From Acinetobacter piscicola (lineage in GTDB: Bacteria > Pseudomonadota > Gammaproteobacteria > Pseudomonadales > Moraxellaceae), in contig NZ_CP048659.1 of assembly GCF_015218165.1 (NCBI RefSeq), forward strand, positions 2,418,001 through 2,482,000: a stretch of DNA of 64,000 nt, read 5' to 3'. The notes beneath the pieces were generated by a model. It was not told the DNA's origin. It did not search any database and was given only the letters and a program-made list of their open reading frames with translations. Numbering within the stretch: the stretch's first letter is position 1; every line of letters starts with the position of its first letter. The position numbers and the translations under genes are program-made. Below are positions 36,044 through 45,811 of this stretch, one piece after another.

Positions 36044-37237
36044 TTAAACAGACTTTTTAAATGGGATAATATCTGGGTCATCTTCTTTGTGTAGATGGTT
36101 GGCAAGTTCTTCAATATCAGGGTTGTAGTAGGTATTAATTAAAATACTTATTGTTTTATGCCCTGTAATCTTTGCTAATACCTCTACTGGGAGCTTTGCA
36201 TTTTTAACCATTCGGGAAATGGCTTCATGTCGTGTATCGTGAAAAGTTAAATCTTCTATTTTTAATTGACCTGTGACCACTTGATTAAAATATGCAGATA
36301 GATTTCCCCTACCTGTTTCACCATCAGCAACCTTATTTTTGACAGTGCAAACATCTATTTCATCAATGCCACGCATATAACTCAAAAGCTCAATTGCTCT
36401 TTTTGATAATGGGACTTTTCTCGCCGTGCCATTCTTTGTGATTTCAAGTTCAACATGCTTGTCGTAAACATCCGCCCACTTTAAGCCTGTAATTTCACTT
36501 GCTCTCATTGCTGTTTCAATTGCAAAAAGAAATGCCCACGCCGTTTGTTGTTTCTTAGTGATAGGTTGTGAACGCCCATTATATTTAAATGCCTCTAAGA
36601 TTCGATCTATCTCATCTTGTGATATACGTCTATTTCTACTTGCTGACTGCTTCGGCTTTGCTATGTCGTCCAATGGGGAGTTGGTCATAATTCTTAGTTC
36701 TTGTCGTGCATACTTGAATACAGCACTCAATAAGCCTAAATCTCTAGCGACTGTTGCGCCCTTAACCTTTTTTAGCCGTTCATCCCTAAATTGAATCATA
36801 TCTAGCTGCCCCAGTTGGTTTACTGGTTTTTTCATCAATCGGGGAAATGATTTTATATAGTTACTCAAAATAATGGTTTCCACACGTCCACCCCTTTTGT
36901 GTGGTGTGACCTTTTCCATGTAAAGCCTTATCAAGTCGGCAAAGCTCATTTCTGATAAATCTTTAATCTTTTCTTGTCGTTTTTGCTCAGTCGGGTTAAT
37001 GCCCTCTGATATTTGTTTTTTTATCTCATCACGTCTTAAACGTGCATCTTTAGCATTCAGCACCTTTGGATATTCGCCCAAAGTGATGGTGTTTTTCTTT
37101 CCATCGAGCGTATATAGCACTTTCCAAGTTTTTCGACCTGTCGGAGATACGAATAAATACAGCATCTCACTATCATTGATTTTTTGTAGCTTGGAGGTTG
37201 GTTTTATAGCGTCAATTTGCAATTTAGACAGCATCAT
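36044..37237 (-). CDS. int: Tyrosine recombinase (integrase)
   Basis: 397 residues, P4-integrase type. The N-terminal DUF4102-like domain reads LYLFVSPTGRKTWKVLYTLDGKKNTITLGEYPK. The catalytic residues are the arginine in AMRASEITGLKW (~241), HDTRHEA (~332) and GHKTISILINTYYNP with the nucleophilic tyrosine near 369. GAGG lies upstream of two adjacent ATGs at 37237. It is the gene nearest to proB and points away from it, as usual for integrases that use a gene 3' end as target. Site-specific insertion and excision of the element is its expected role. Confidence 0.95.
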   Translation of the reverse strand: MMLSKLQIDAIKPTSKLQKINDSEMLYLFVSPTGRKTWKVLYTLDGKKNTITLGEYPKVLNAKDARLRRDEIKKQISEGINPTEQKRQEKIKDLSEMSFADLIRLYMEKVTPHKRGGRVETIILSNYIKSFPRLMKKPVNQLGQLDMIQFRDERLKKVKGATVARDLGLLSAVFKYARQELRIMTNSPLDDIAKPKQSASRNRRISQDEIDRILEAFKYNGRSQPITKKQQTAWAFLFAIETAMRASEITGLKWADVYDKHVELEITKNGTARKVPLSKRAIELLSYMRGIDEIDVCTVKNKVADGETGRGNLSAYFNQVVTGQLKIEDLTFHDTRHEAISRMVKNAKLPVEVLAKITGHKTISILINTYYNPDIEELANHLHKEDDPDIIPFKKSV

Positions 37238-37363
37238 TATTTCCTCAATAATTCATATAGTTAAGAAGCTTTTAAATTTATGGCAATTAATTTTTTCATA
37301 TGAGATTTAAGAGAAATAATTTCATTTATGAATGGTTTTGCCTCAATTATGGCGATTAATAAT

Positions 37364-37399
37364 TTTTAACCTCCATTTTAACCTCCAACTTTAACCTCC
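37364..37399. repeat. Three direct repeats of TTTAACCTCC, probable integrase arm sites
   Basis: Copies at 37364-37374, 37376-37386 and 37389-37399, 12-13 base period. They match the pair at 26945-26967 on the other end. They lie between int and the proB junction. Confidence 0.6.
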
Positions 37400-37433
37400 T
37401 CCTAGTCTATTGCATGTTATTGCACCACACAAC

Positions 37434-37467
37434 AAAAAAGGCTTAATCCCTTATAGAATCAAGCCTT
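37434..37467 (-). terminator. Present terminator of proB, supplied by the element
   Basis: AAGGCTT pairs with AAGCCTT (37438-37444 and 37461-37467) and, read on the minus strand, is followed by TTTTTTG. It is similar but not identical to the displaced copy at 26811-26840. Confidence 0.75.
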
Positions 37468-37497
37468 AGCGTTATGTTTGGTTATGGTGGGTTTTTG

Positions 37498-38631
37498 CTA
37501 GTAAATTGCCATATGATTGCGATGAATCATTTCCAAAGAACGTGCTTCACCTAACACCTGATGGACTTTATCTGAAGCTAAGCCTTTCACGATTTCAGCC
37601 GAACGAGAACTAAAATTCACACGCCCCACCGCAACACGATGTCCAAGTGTATCAACACATTCAACTACATCACCACGATCAAAATGCCCTTCTACCGCTT
37701 TCACCCCTACAGGTAACAGACTACGATGGTTTTCTTTGATGGCTTTAACAGCACCATCATCCAAAACCAAACGCCCTGCTGTTTGCAAATGTGCTGCGAG
37801 CCATTGTTGATGTGCCGTGACACGATCATCATCGGTGATGAATAAAGTACCCAACAACTCACCCGACATTAAACGAGCAAGTACATTGTCACTTTCACCA
37901 CTGGCAATTAAAGTTGGGCAGCCTGATTTTGCAGCCAAACGTGCCGCACGTACTTTGGTCAACATACCACCACGACCAAACTTACCACCACCGCCTGCCA
38001 TATCAAACAGCGATTCATCCATCGCACGAACTGTATGGAACAATTTTGCATTTGGATTAGAACGAGGGTCAGAGTCAAACATCCCTTGCTGATCGGTTAA
38101 GATAATCAGTAAATCCGCATGCACTTGCCCTGCAACCATTGCCGCAAGCGTGTCATTATCCCCGAAGCGAATTTCATCGGTAGAAACCGTATCATTTTCG
38201 TTGATCACAGGAATGACACGCCAGTCAATCAGATGTTGTAAAGCATCACATGAATTTAAATAACGACGACGATCTGCCAAATCATCATGGGTCAGTAACA
38301 CTTGCGCAGTTTGAATGGCATGATTTTCCAAAACGCTTGACCAAGTTTGGATTAAACCCATTTGACCAATGGCAGCACAAGCTTGCAGACTGGGTAGATC
38401 GGTGGGTCGGTTCTCTAGCTTCATGCGAACCATACCTTCAGCCACAGCACCTGATGACACGAGAATAATTTCATGTCCTGCGTCGTGTAAATCTGCAATT
38501 TGTTTCGCCCAATGCGAAATAGCATCCAAATCTAAACCTTGCCCATTTGCTGTGAGTAAAGATGATCCGATTTTAACAACGATACGTTTTAAAGCCTTGA
38601 GCTGACGTTGCCCATCTACCACTTCTATCAT
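37498..38631 (-). CDS. proB: Glutamate 5-kinase
   Basis: Phosphorylates glutamate in the first step of proline synthesis. At 377 residues it has the amino-acid kinase domain ([64 protein letters not shown]) and a C-terminal PUA domain ([20 protein letters not shown]). The last residues RNHMAIY and the TAG stop lie in the attachment site of the integrated element, so the final codons were replaced by element DNA without changing the protein. It follows obgE by 23 bases, so the two are probably an operon. Confidence 0.96.
   Translation of the reverse strand: MIEVVDGQRQLKALKRIVVKIGSSLLTANGQGLDLDAISHWAKQIADLHDAGHEIILVSSGAVAEGMVRMKLENRPTDLPSLQACAAIGQMGLIQTWSSVLENHAIQTAQVLLTHDDLADRRRYLNSCDALQHLIDWRVIPVINENDTVSTDEIRFGDNDTLAAMVAGQVHADLLIILTDQQGMFDSDPRSNPNAKLFHTVRAMDESLFDMAGGGGKFGRGGMLTKVRAARLAAKSGCPTLIASGESDNVLARLMSGELLGTLFITDDDRVTAHQQWLAAHLQTAGRLVLDDGAVKAIKENHRSLLPVGVKAVEGHFDRGDVVECVDTLGHRVAVGRVNFSSRSAEIVKGLASDKVHQVLGEARSLEMIHRNHMAIY
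37499..37523. repeat. Right attachment site (attR) inside the end of proB
   Basis: Matches 26867-26891 at 23 of 25 positions, with the 16-bp core at 37508-37523. If crossover occurred within the core, the element spans about 10.6 kb. Confidence 0.85.
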
Positions 38632-38654
38632 CTTGTCCTCAGTTGTACGTTTGC

Positions 38655-39881
<1,227 letters not shown>

Positions 39882-40128
39882 CTAAAATCTTTAAAACCGC
39901 ATATTCTGCCATATTTTGAAAAAATTCTCGAATAGTATTATTCAGCAAAACCCTAAATTTGATTCATTTTATGAAAGTTAAGACATAAATTTCTTAAATT
40001 CATACAAATACAGTTTAGCTCGCATGCATAATTTGCATTTTCAAATGATTTCATAAGATGAAATTTACACCATTGCTCACTTTCCAACTCCATTTTGACA
40101 GCACATTTAATTGTGCGTAAAATCACCA

Positions 40129-40749
40129 ATGAAAATTCATACTGATAAGGAAAAAAGATTGCCGATCGTGCAAATAAGTGCTGCACTTGGACCTGCAGAA
40201 TGTGAGCTTGCTGTAAAATACACGCTTCAAGAAATGCAAAAAGAAGCAAAAAATCAAAAAATAGCTTTTGAAATCCTTGAATCTCATGAAACCCAACAGG
40301 GTTATTCTTCTATATTATGTAATGTTCCTGAAGATGCACAAATATGGTTAAATACGTGGCTTGGTACAATTCAATGGACATTTCAAAGTAAAATTCGTCC
40401 ACAGCATAAACGTAAAAACTGGTTTGTGGGCATTAGTCAATTTGACACACCACAACAACTTCCTACGGATGACATGATTCACTTCCAAGCTTGTCGCGCC
40501 TCAGGTGCAGGTGGACAACATGTCAATACCACCGATTCTGCTGTTCATGCCACACATATTGCATCTGGCATCAGCGTAAAAGTCATGTCTGAGCGCAGTC
40601 AACATGCCAACAAACGGTTGGCGAAAGAACTGATTATGCTCAAACTTCAACAGCACAGTCAAAGCACCAAAGCAAATCAGAAGCAATTACAACATCAGCA
40701 ACATGCTTTGATTGAACGTGGCAATCCGATACGCAGCTTTAAAAAATAA
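40129..40749 (+). CDS. prfH: Release-factor-like protein PrfH
   Basis: About 206 residues: a class I release-factor catalytic domain with [19 protein letters not shown] (the GGQ that enters the peptidyl-transferase centre) and a basic C-terminus, without the codon-recognition domain. PrfH rescues ribosomes stalled on cleaved decoding-centre RNA and is usually encoded beside the RNA ligase RtcB; no rtcB is visible here. The start is uncertain: ATG at 40129, or TTG at 40159 with AAGG 8 bases before it, giving the shorter N-terminus [19 protein letters not shown] that fits the family better. Confidence 0.85.
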   Translation: MKIHTDKEKRLPIVQISAALGPAECELAVKYTLQEMQKEAKNQKIAFEILESHETQQGYSSILCNVPEDAQIWLNTWLGTIQWTFQSKIRPQHKRKNWFVGISQFDTPQQLPTDDMIHFQACRASGAGGQHVNTTDSAVHATHIASGISVKVMSERSQHANKRLAKELIMLKLQQHSQSTKANQKQLQHQQHALIERGNPIRSFKK

Positions 40750-40809
40750 ACGTTATCACTTGCAGCATATACAAGTTAAACAAACGAATAGAGCGCAATA
40801 TGAATGTAC

Positions 40810-41187
40810 TCAGGCTTGGACAAGGTTTTGTTTATTCTGCAAAATTTCGGGTAAATTACGCTCAATCCACGCAATCAAATAATTTAACTTTTCAGCCACT
40901 TGTGCCCCCAAGAAAGTCAATTGATATTCTACTTTGGGGGGCACTTCAGGATAAACCGTCCGCAAAATAAACCCATCTTGTTCCAAAGTTTTCAGTGTTT
41001 GTGCCAACATTTTTTCACTCACCCCTTCTATACGCTTACGCAGTTCACTAAAACGCAATACCCCTTCACTTAAACTCTTTAAAATAAGCACAGCCCACTT
41101 ACTTGTCACATGCTCTAAAATTTCACGGGAAGGACATTCACTGGATAAAACTTCACCAATCAAATCACTATGACCATAAGCGCTCAT
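40810..41187 (-). CDS. HxlR-family transcriptional regulator
   Basis: 125 residues, winged HTH of the HxlR/YtfH type: CPSREILEHVTSKWAVLILKSL, then RFSELRKRIEGVSEKMLAQTLKTLEQDG and a wing before VEYQLTFLG. A single cysteine (CPSRE) matches the redox-sensing cysteine of QorR/YodB-like members. It is divergent from the quinone reductase qorB, the same arrangement as ytfH-ytfG in E. coli, so it very likely represses that gene under non-stress conditions. I use the second of two adjacent ATGs. Confidence 0.88.
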   Translation of the reverse strand: MSAYGHSDLIGEVLSSECPSREILEHVTSKWAVLILKSLSEGVLRFSELRKRIEGVSEKMLAQTLKTLEQDGFILRTVYPEVPPKVEYQLTFLGAQVAEKLNYLIAWIERNLPEILQNKQNLVQA

Positions 41188-41304
41188 CAAAATCTCTCCA
41201 TTTGGTAAATAACTTACTTTTAGGTACGTACTTACAATTTGTTAGTTATAGGTTTAAGATCATATCACCAAGTTTAAAAAACACACAACTAAAATGGTGA
41301 AAAT

Positions 41305-42162
41305 ATGAAAATTGCAGTTACAGGCGCAACTGGTCAACTCGGTACCTTAGTCATCAAGGCATTACTTCAACACACACAAGCTGAAAATATTGTGGCTTTG
41401 GTGCGTAACCAACAAAAAGCTCAAGATTTAAAAAATCAAGGCATTGAACTTCGTCATTTTGATTATGATCACGTTGAAACACTGGTACCTGCCTTAATTG
41501 GTATCGATAAATTATTACTGATTTCTGCCAATGAAATTGGTCGCCGCACACCACAACATAAAGCGATCATCGATGCAGCCAAACAAGCCAATGTTCAATA
41601 TATTGCATATACAAGTTTGTTAAATGCCGATAGCAATCCGCTCGGTTTAGCGCAGGAACATCGTGAAACTGAACAATTGATCCGTGAAAGTGGTTTATCT
41701 TTCACATTTTTAAGAAACAATTGGTATAGTGAAAACTATTTAGCAAATGTGCAACACACTGCTGAATCAGGCATACTTTATGGCAGTGCAGAAAATGGAA
41801 AAATCAGTTCAGCATCCCGCGAAGATTATGCTGAAGCTGCTGCCAAAGTTTTGACCAGTGTCGGACATGACCATAAAACTTATGAATTAGCAGGCTCAGC
41901 AAGTTTTACATTAACAGATCTTGCAAGCTATATTTCGCAAGCAGCAAATAGACCTGTCAGCTATCAAAATATCAGTGCGCAAGATTATACCCAAGCCTTA
42001 AATGCTGCAGGTTTAGCTCCTGCTTTGGTGGATGTCATTGTGGATGCAGATGTGCAAACAGCAAAAGGTGCAATGTATAGTCAAAGCCAAGATTTAGAAA
42101 ATTTAATTGGACGTAAAACAACACCTATTCAAGATCAAATCCAAGCGCTCTTTAAAGCCTAA
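41305..42162 (+). CDS. qorB: NAD(P)H:quinone oxidoreductase 2-like, NmrA/SDR family
   Basis: 285 residues. The Rossmann motif is VTGATGQLGTLVI at the N-terminus, followed by ALVRNQQKAQDL, YTSLLNADSNPLGLAQEHRETEQLI and FLRNNWYSENYL, the layout of QOR2 (YtfG). These atypical short-chain reductases reduce quinones with NADPH and protect against electrophiles. It is divergent from the HxlR regulator gene, with the shared promoter in the 117-base gap. A stem-loop follows the stop codon. Confidence 0.85.
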   Translation: MKIAVTGATGQLGTLVIKALLQHTQAENIVALVRNQQKAQDLKNQGIELRHFDYDHVETLVPALIGIDKLLLISANEIGRRTPQHKAIIDAAKQANVQYIAYTSLLNADSNPLGLAQEHRETEQLIRESGLSFTFLRNNWYSENYLANVQHTAESGILYGSAENGKISSASREDYAEAAAKVLTSVGHDHKTYELAGSASFTLTDLASYISQAANRPVSYQNISAQDYTQALNAAGLAPALVDVIVDADVQTAKGAMYSQSQDLENLIGRKTTPIQDQIQALFKA

Positions 42163-42183
42163 ATCATTTTCAATATCTTAAAA

Positions 42184-42221
42184 CAACCAATACCCCTCGA
42201 TTAGTAAGGGCGTATTGGTTG
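42184..42221. terminator. Bidirectional stem-loop terminator
   Basis: CAACCAATAC and GTATTGGTTG pair perfectly over 10 bp, with a further CCCT/AGGG inside. On the minus strand TTTT follows. It sits between the convergent qorB and the membrane-anchored repeat gene. Confidence 0.7.
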
Positions 42222-42235
42222 TGATTTTGACTCAG

Positions 42236-42915
42236 TTATGGGTGAATATTTTTTACAGGCAAATTGATCTGTAAATCTAAATCTGCCAATGATTGGCGTT
42301 TACTGTTGTACATCGTTGCATTGAATTTGGCGATTTTTTTCATGGTCATTGGGTCATTAATATTTAACATAGGTTTAAATTTATGCTTCACATAAACATT
42401 TAACATCTCATTAAATTCAAAAAAACTTGCCCGCTAAACATAATCTTAATCGGTAATTGATACGTTCGTTTAAGATGAAATGGCACATCAAGTTGTATCG
42501 GGATATCCACCTTGATTGGAAATTTTGGTAATAATTTACTTTGATAAATTAAATCTGTTGTAGCATCTAAAGGCATGATGGTATTAATTTTAATACTAGT
42601 TTGATAATCAATATCTACTGAAATTGGCGTTTCCACCACAAAACTTAAATCTGCTGCATAACGCCCTTTTAAAGGTAATTGAAGCTTACGGTCAATATCC
42701 AATTCCGTATCTAATTGCCCCATGGCTTGGGTTTCTAAATAATTGCCGACATGAATTTGTGTAGGTAACTCATTAGAGAGTTGAATTTCTGCATTGTGAG
42801 CTGAAACCTGCAAAGACGCTTGCATATTTAAATACAGCCAAAATAAAGCCGCCACCAATAGCACAATCAAAATAAAGCTGATCAGCAAATTACGTACAGT
42901 CAAAAACACAGCCAT
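42236..42915 (-). pseudogene. Membrane-anchored repeat protein, frameshifted
   Basis: After an N-terminal membrane helix (LLISFILIVLLVAALFWLYL) the protein is beta-rich with a periodic pattern (LPIKGxxxADLSF, PISVDIDYQTSIKIN, FPIKVDIPIQLDVPFHLK), like its neighbour at 42920. The frame stops at 42400 after VFLNLMRC. Adding one base to the run of seven A (T on the coding strand) at 42419-42425 gives VFFEFNEMLNVYVKHKFKPM and runs to a TAA at 42236-42238, where the ending DLDLQINLPVKNIHP is again family-like. The lesion is in a homopolymer and may be a sequencing artefact. It is four bases downstream of the paralogue. Confidence 0.75.
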
Positions 42916-42919
42916 GGAC

Positions 42920-43657
42920 TTACTCCTTTGCAGACTCAGGAGCTGGACTTACAGCTTTGATATTTTCTGCTTCATGTTGAGAAAGTCGAATACTATTTAA
43001 AGGAATTTTTAAATCACCCTTTTGAATTTTTACAGGTAGAGTATTTTTTACATCTACAGTTGCATCCAAACTTGATTTGATTGGTACATTGAGATGTCCT
43101 TGGATCGGGATATTGGTTTTTAAAGTCGCTTGCAGTGGAATATTCAAATTTTCTTTGAGCACTGTCCGTACAGGGGCATCAAACTTTAAATGTACTCTTT
43201 GATTTAAAGGCACTTGCAGGTCAATCGGCACCTCAATTTTAATGGGAATAATCCCCTTCAATGGTAAAGTAATATCTCGCCCCATCACTCTAACCTGAAC
43301 TTTAGTGTCAATCGGCATATTTTGGTCGACTTTCAACACTTCCTTAACAGGAATTGTGGTTTGAATTGGAACAATATTATCAAAATACACATGAGGTGTA
43401 AGAGCCTGTGTTACAGGTAAATTTAAATTTTCATTAATTGGAATTTCTGCATTCACACGTCCCGTCACATCGACATCTAAAGCCTCATGAATTTTAACTT
43501 TGGCTTGTAAAGGTTCTTTCAAGTCGATATTGACGGCTTGGTTTTCAAGTGGAATGTAAATATTAAAATTTTTAAATACCCAAATCGCAATGGCTACACC
43601 GCAAATTGCAGCACAGACAATAAAAAATAGACCACCGACAATATGCTTAATTTGCAA
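42920..43657 (-). CDS. Membrane-anchored beta-repeat protein
   Basis: 245 residues: one N-terminal membrane helix (IVGGLFFIVCAAICGVAIAIW), then about 200 residues of alternating beta strands with a rough 12-residue rhythm of PI/VPI/IPL motifs (IPINENLNLPV, IPIQGHLNVPIKSSLDATV). It is not a family I recognise. The pattern suggests an elongated beta structure in the periplasm, and repeated short strands of this kind occur in envelope-spanning lipid-binding proteins, but that is speculation. The gene heads a two-gene operon with the paralogue at 42236. Confidence 0.65.
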   Translation of the reverse strand: MQIKHIVGGLFFIVCAAICGVAIAIWVFKNFNIYIPLENQAVNIDLKEPLQAKVKIHEALDVDVTGRVNAEIPINENLNLPVTQALTPHVYFDNIVPIQTTIPVKEVLKVDQNMPIDTKVQVRVMGRDITLPLKGIIPIKIEVPIDLQVPLNQRVHLKFDAPVRTVLKENLNIPLQATLKTNIPIQGHLNVPIKSSLDATVDVKNTLPVKIQKGDLKIPLNSIRLSQHEAENIKAVSPAPESAKE

Positions 43658-43794
43658 AATTTATCCTTAAATTCAACATTTGTTTTACTTATCATTATTT
43701 TATCCATAAATGTGATATTTTTATCGTTTTATTGTGTGTATAAAATGTCTATTTGTGCATAAAACAATCTAATTATATTCATTTTTTACTTTAC

Positions 43795-43822
43795 CCCATT
43801 ATTCATCATTATAAATAATGGG
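43795..43822. terminator. Stem-loop 3' of a small gene
   Basis: CCCATTATT and AATAATGGG pair over 9 bp with a 10-base loop. It lies just beyond the 73-residue ORF on the minus strand. No T-tract follows. Confidence 0.4.
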
Positions 43823-43831
43823 AGCCTTGTT

Positions 43832-44053
43832 TTAGTGAAAAACTTCAGACCAATAACATTGTACTGTTGTAAGCTTACCATCTTTAGCAATCACTAAGCC
43901 TGCTCCTTCTGCTTGTTGGTTTTTATTCGATTTAATTTGATTCAACTGTTGTTTTGCCGCTGGTGTAGAAAGATCGAAATATAAAAATTCACCTAAATTA
44001 CGAGATTTCCCCATGAGAATTTCATTTTTTACAGCTAAGCTGTTATAAAACAT
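43832..44053 (-). CDS. Small hypothetical protein
   Basis: 73 residues, unrecognised: MFYNSLAVKNEILMGKSRNL, then a basic, Gln/Lys-rich middle and a C-terminal strand GAGLVIAKDGKLTTVQCYW. It lacks a clear ribosome site and signal peptide, and could be the tail of a larger lost gene. It sits between a strong palindromic terminator (of gap) and a stem-loop, so it would need its own promoter in about 35 bases. Confidence 0.4.
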   Translation of the reverse strand: MFYNSLAVKNEILMGKSRNLGEFLYFDLSTPAAKQQLNQIKSNKNQQAEGAGLVIAKDGKLTTVQCYWSEVFH

Positions 44054-44084
44054 TTTAATGTCATTACATCGTTGCTATTGATGT

Positions 44085-44116
44085 AAAAAAGAGCTTCAAT
44101 TGAAGCTCTTTTTTTA
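44085..44116. terminator. Strong bidirectional terminator downstream of gap
   Basis: A perfect palindrome: AAAAAAGAGCTTCAA followed by its complement and a run of seven T. It lies about 15 bases beyond the gap stop codon. Confidence 0.9.
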
Positions 44117-44131
44117 TCACTGATTTACAAA

Positions 44132-45589
44132 TTAAGCATTTGTTTCAGCAGGAACTTTTGGATAGCTTACGCCGCCCATTTGTTCAGCAATACGCAATAC
44201 TTGGCAGCTATAACCCACTTCGTTATCGTACCAAATGTATGCAGTTAAACGGTTACCTGAAGTAATTGTTGCTTGCGCATCAAATACACCTGCAGTACGC
44301 GAACCGATAAAGTCAGACGATACAACTTCTGTCGAATTTGTATAACCAATTTGACCTTGAAGGTTTGAATTGATTGAGATTTGACGAATGTATTCGTTCA
44401 CTTCTTCACGATCAACTTCTTTATCTAAAGTTAAGTTTAAGATTGCAAGAGAAACGTTTGGTGTAGGTACACGTACAGAATTACCTGTCAATTTACCTTG
44501 AAGTGCAGGCAATGCTTTTGCAACCGCTTTTGCAGCACCAGTTTCAGTGATCACCATGTTTAATGTTGCAGCACGACCACGACGATCAGCTTTATGATAG
44601 TTGTCAATTAAGTTTTGATCGTTTGTGAACGAGTGAACTGTTTCAACGTGACCATTAATCACGGTGTATTTGTCATGCAATACTTTTAATGTTGGTGTAA
44701 TTGCATTGGTTGTACAGCTTGCAGCAGAGATGATTTTGTCTTCATCTAAGATATCTGCTTGGTTCACACCAAATACAACGTTCTTCATGTCACCTTTACC
44801 TGGTGCAGTCAGAATCACGCGTGCAGCACCTGGGCATTGTAAATGTTGTGCAAGACCGTCGTTGTCACGCCATTTACCTGTGTTATCAATCACTAATGCA
44901 TTTTCGATACCGTATGCTGTGTAATCTACTTCAGCAGGGCTAGATGCATAGATCACTTTAATGAAGTTACCATTTGCAATAATTGCTTCATTTTCTTCAT
45001 CTACAGAAATTGTACCTGCAAATGGACCATGAATAGAATCACGACGTAATAAAGACGCACGTTTTTCTAAGTCACCGTCAGATGATTTACGTACAACGAT
45101 TGCTTTTAAGTTTAAACCACGACCCAAACCAGATTGACTAATGATTAAACGTGCAAGAATACGACCGATACGACCAAAACCATAAAGAACAACATCTTTC
45201 GGTTCTACAGATGCAGCATTACCCGCTAATGATTGAACAGCGTTTGCAACAAATGCGTCAACATCGCCGCCTTTTTCTTTAAATTCAACTGCAAGTTTAC
45301 CTAAGTCAACCTCAGCAGAACCAATGTTTTCAATTTTTGCCAAAGCTTCTAAAATTGGGAAAGTTTGAACGACAGAAAGTTCAACATCTAACACACGTGT
45401 ACGACGATGTGTTTTAAGAATCTGAATCACTGAACGGTTCACTAAAGAACGACCGTAAACAGAAGTGACAATATTTTTTTCACGGTATAATTGCCCAATT
45501 AAAGCAATCATACGTTCCGCGATTTCTTCGCGGTTTTTCCAACGACCTTGATGCTCTGCGTGTAGGGCGATGATAGTGTCTTTGCTCAC
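44132..45589 (-). CDS. gap: Glyceraldehyde-3-phosphate dehydrogenase, long form
   Basis: 485 residues from a GTG at 45587-45589 (GAGG 8 bases before). The frame could extend to 45688, but the extra 33 residues are unlikely. The first 130 or so residues are an extra helical domain not found in classical 330-residue GAPDH. The rest is the usual enzyme: VLYGFGRIGR (NAD site), SAASCTTNAITPTLKVL with the catalytic cysteine, VHSFTNDQ with the catalytic histidine region, and the C-terminal WYDNEVGYSCQVLR. It oxidises glyceraldehyde-3-phosphate in central metabolism, and the long form may run mainly in the gluconeogenic direction. Confidence 0.92.
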   Translation of the reverse strand: MSKDTIIALHAEHQGRWKNREEIAERMIALIGQLYREKNIVTSVYGRSLVNRSVIQILKTHRRTRVLDVELSVVQTFPILEALAKIENIGSAEVDLGKLAVEFKEKGGDVDAFVANAVQSLAGNAASVEPKDVVLYGFGRIGRILARLIISQSGLGRGLNLKAIVVRKSSDGDLEKRASLLRRDSIHGPFAGTISVDEENEAIIANGNFIKVIYASSPAEVDYTAYGIENALVIDNTGKWRDNDGLAQHLQCPGAARVILTAPGKGDMKNVVFGVNQADILDEDKIISAASCTTNAITPTLKVLHDKYTVINGHVETVHSFTNDQNLIDNYHKADRRGRAATLNMVITETGAAKAVAKALPALQGKLTGNSVRVPTPNVSLAILNLTLDKEVDREEVNEYIRQISINSNLQGQIGYTNSTEVVSSDFIGSRTAGVFDAQATITSGNRLTAYIWYDNEVGYSCQVLRIAEQMGGVSYPKVPAETNA

Positions 45590-45811
45590 AGATACGTCCT
45601 CTATTTTATGTATATCTAGACTTAGTTTAAAAACCCCAACATTGTAATGGAATTCTGTCAAAGAATGAATCGAAAGCTGATCAAGCAAAGTACTTTTTGT
45701 TGTATATTCATTATAATTTTACAAAATAGTCGTCATTATTTTAATGATTTCTCATTTTAATCATCAAATCACATATTTAAATACATCTACCATAACAAAG
45801 CCTAACCTACT

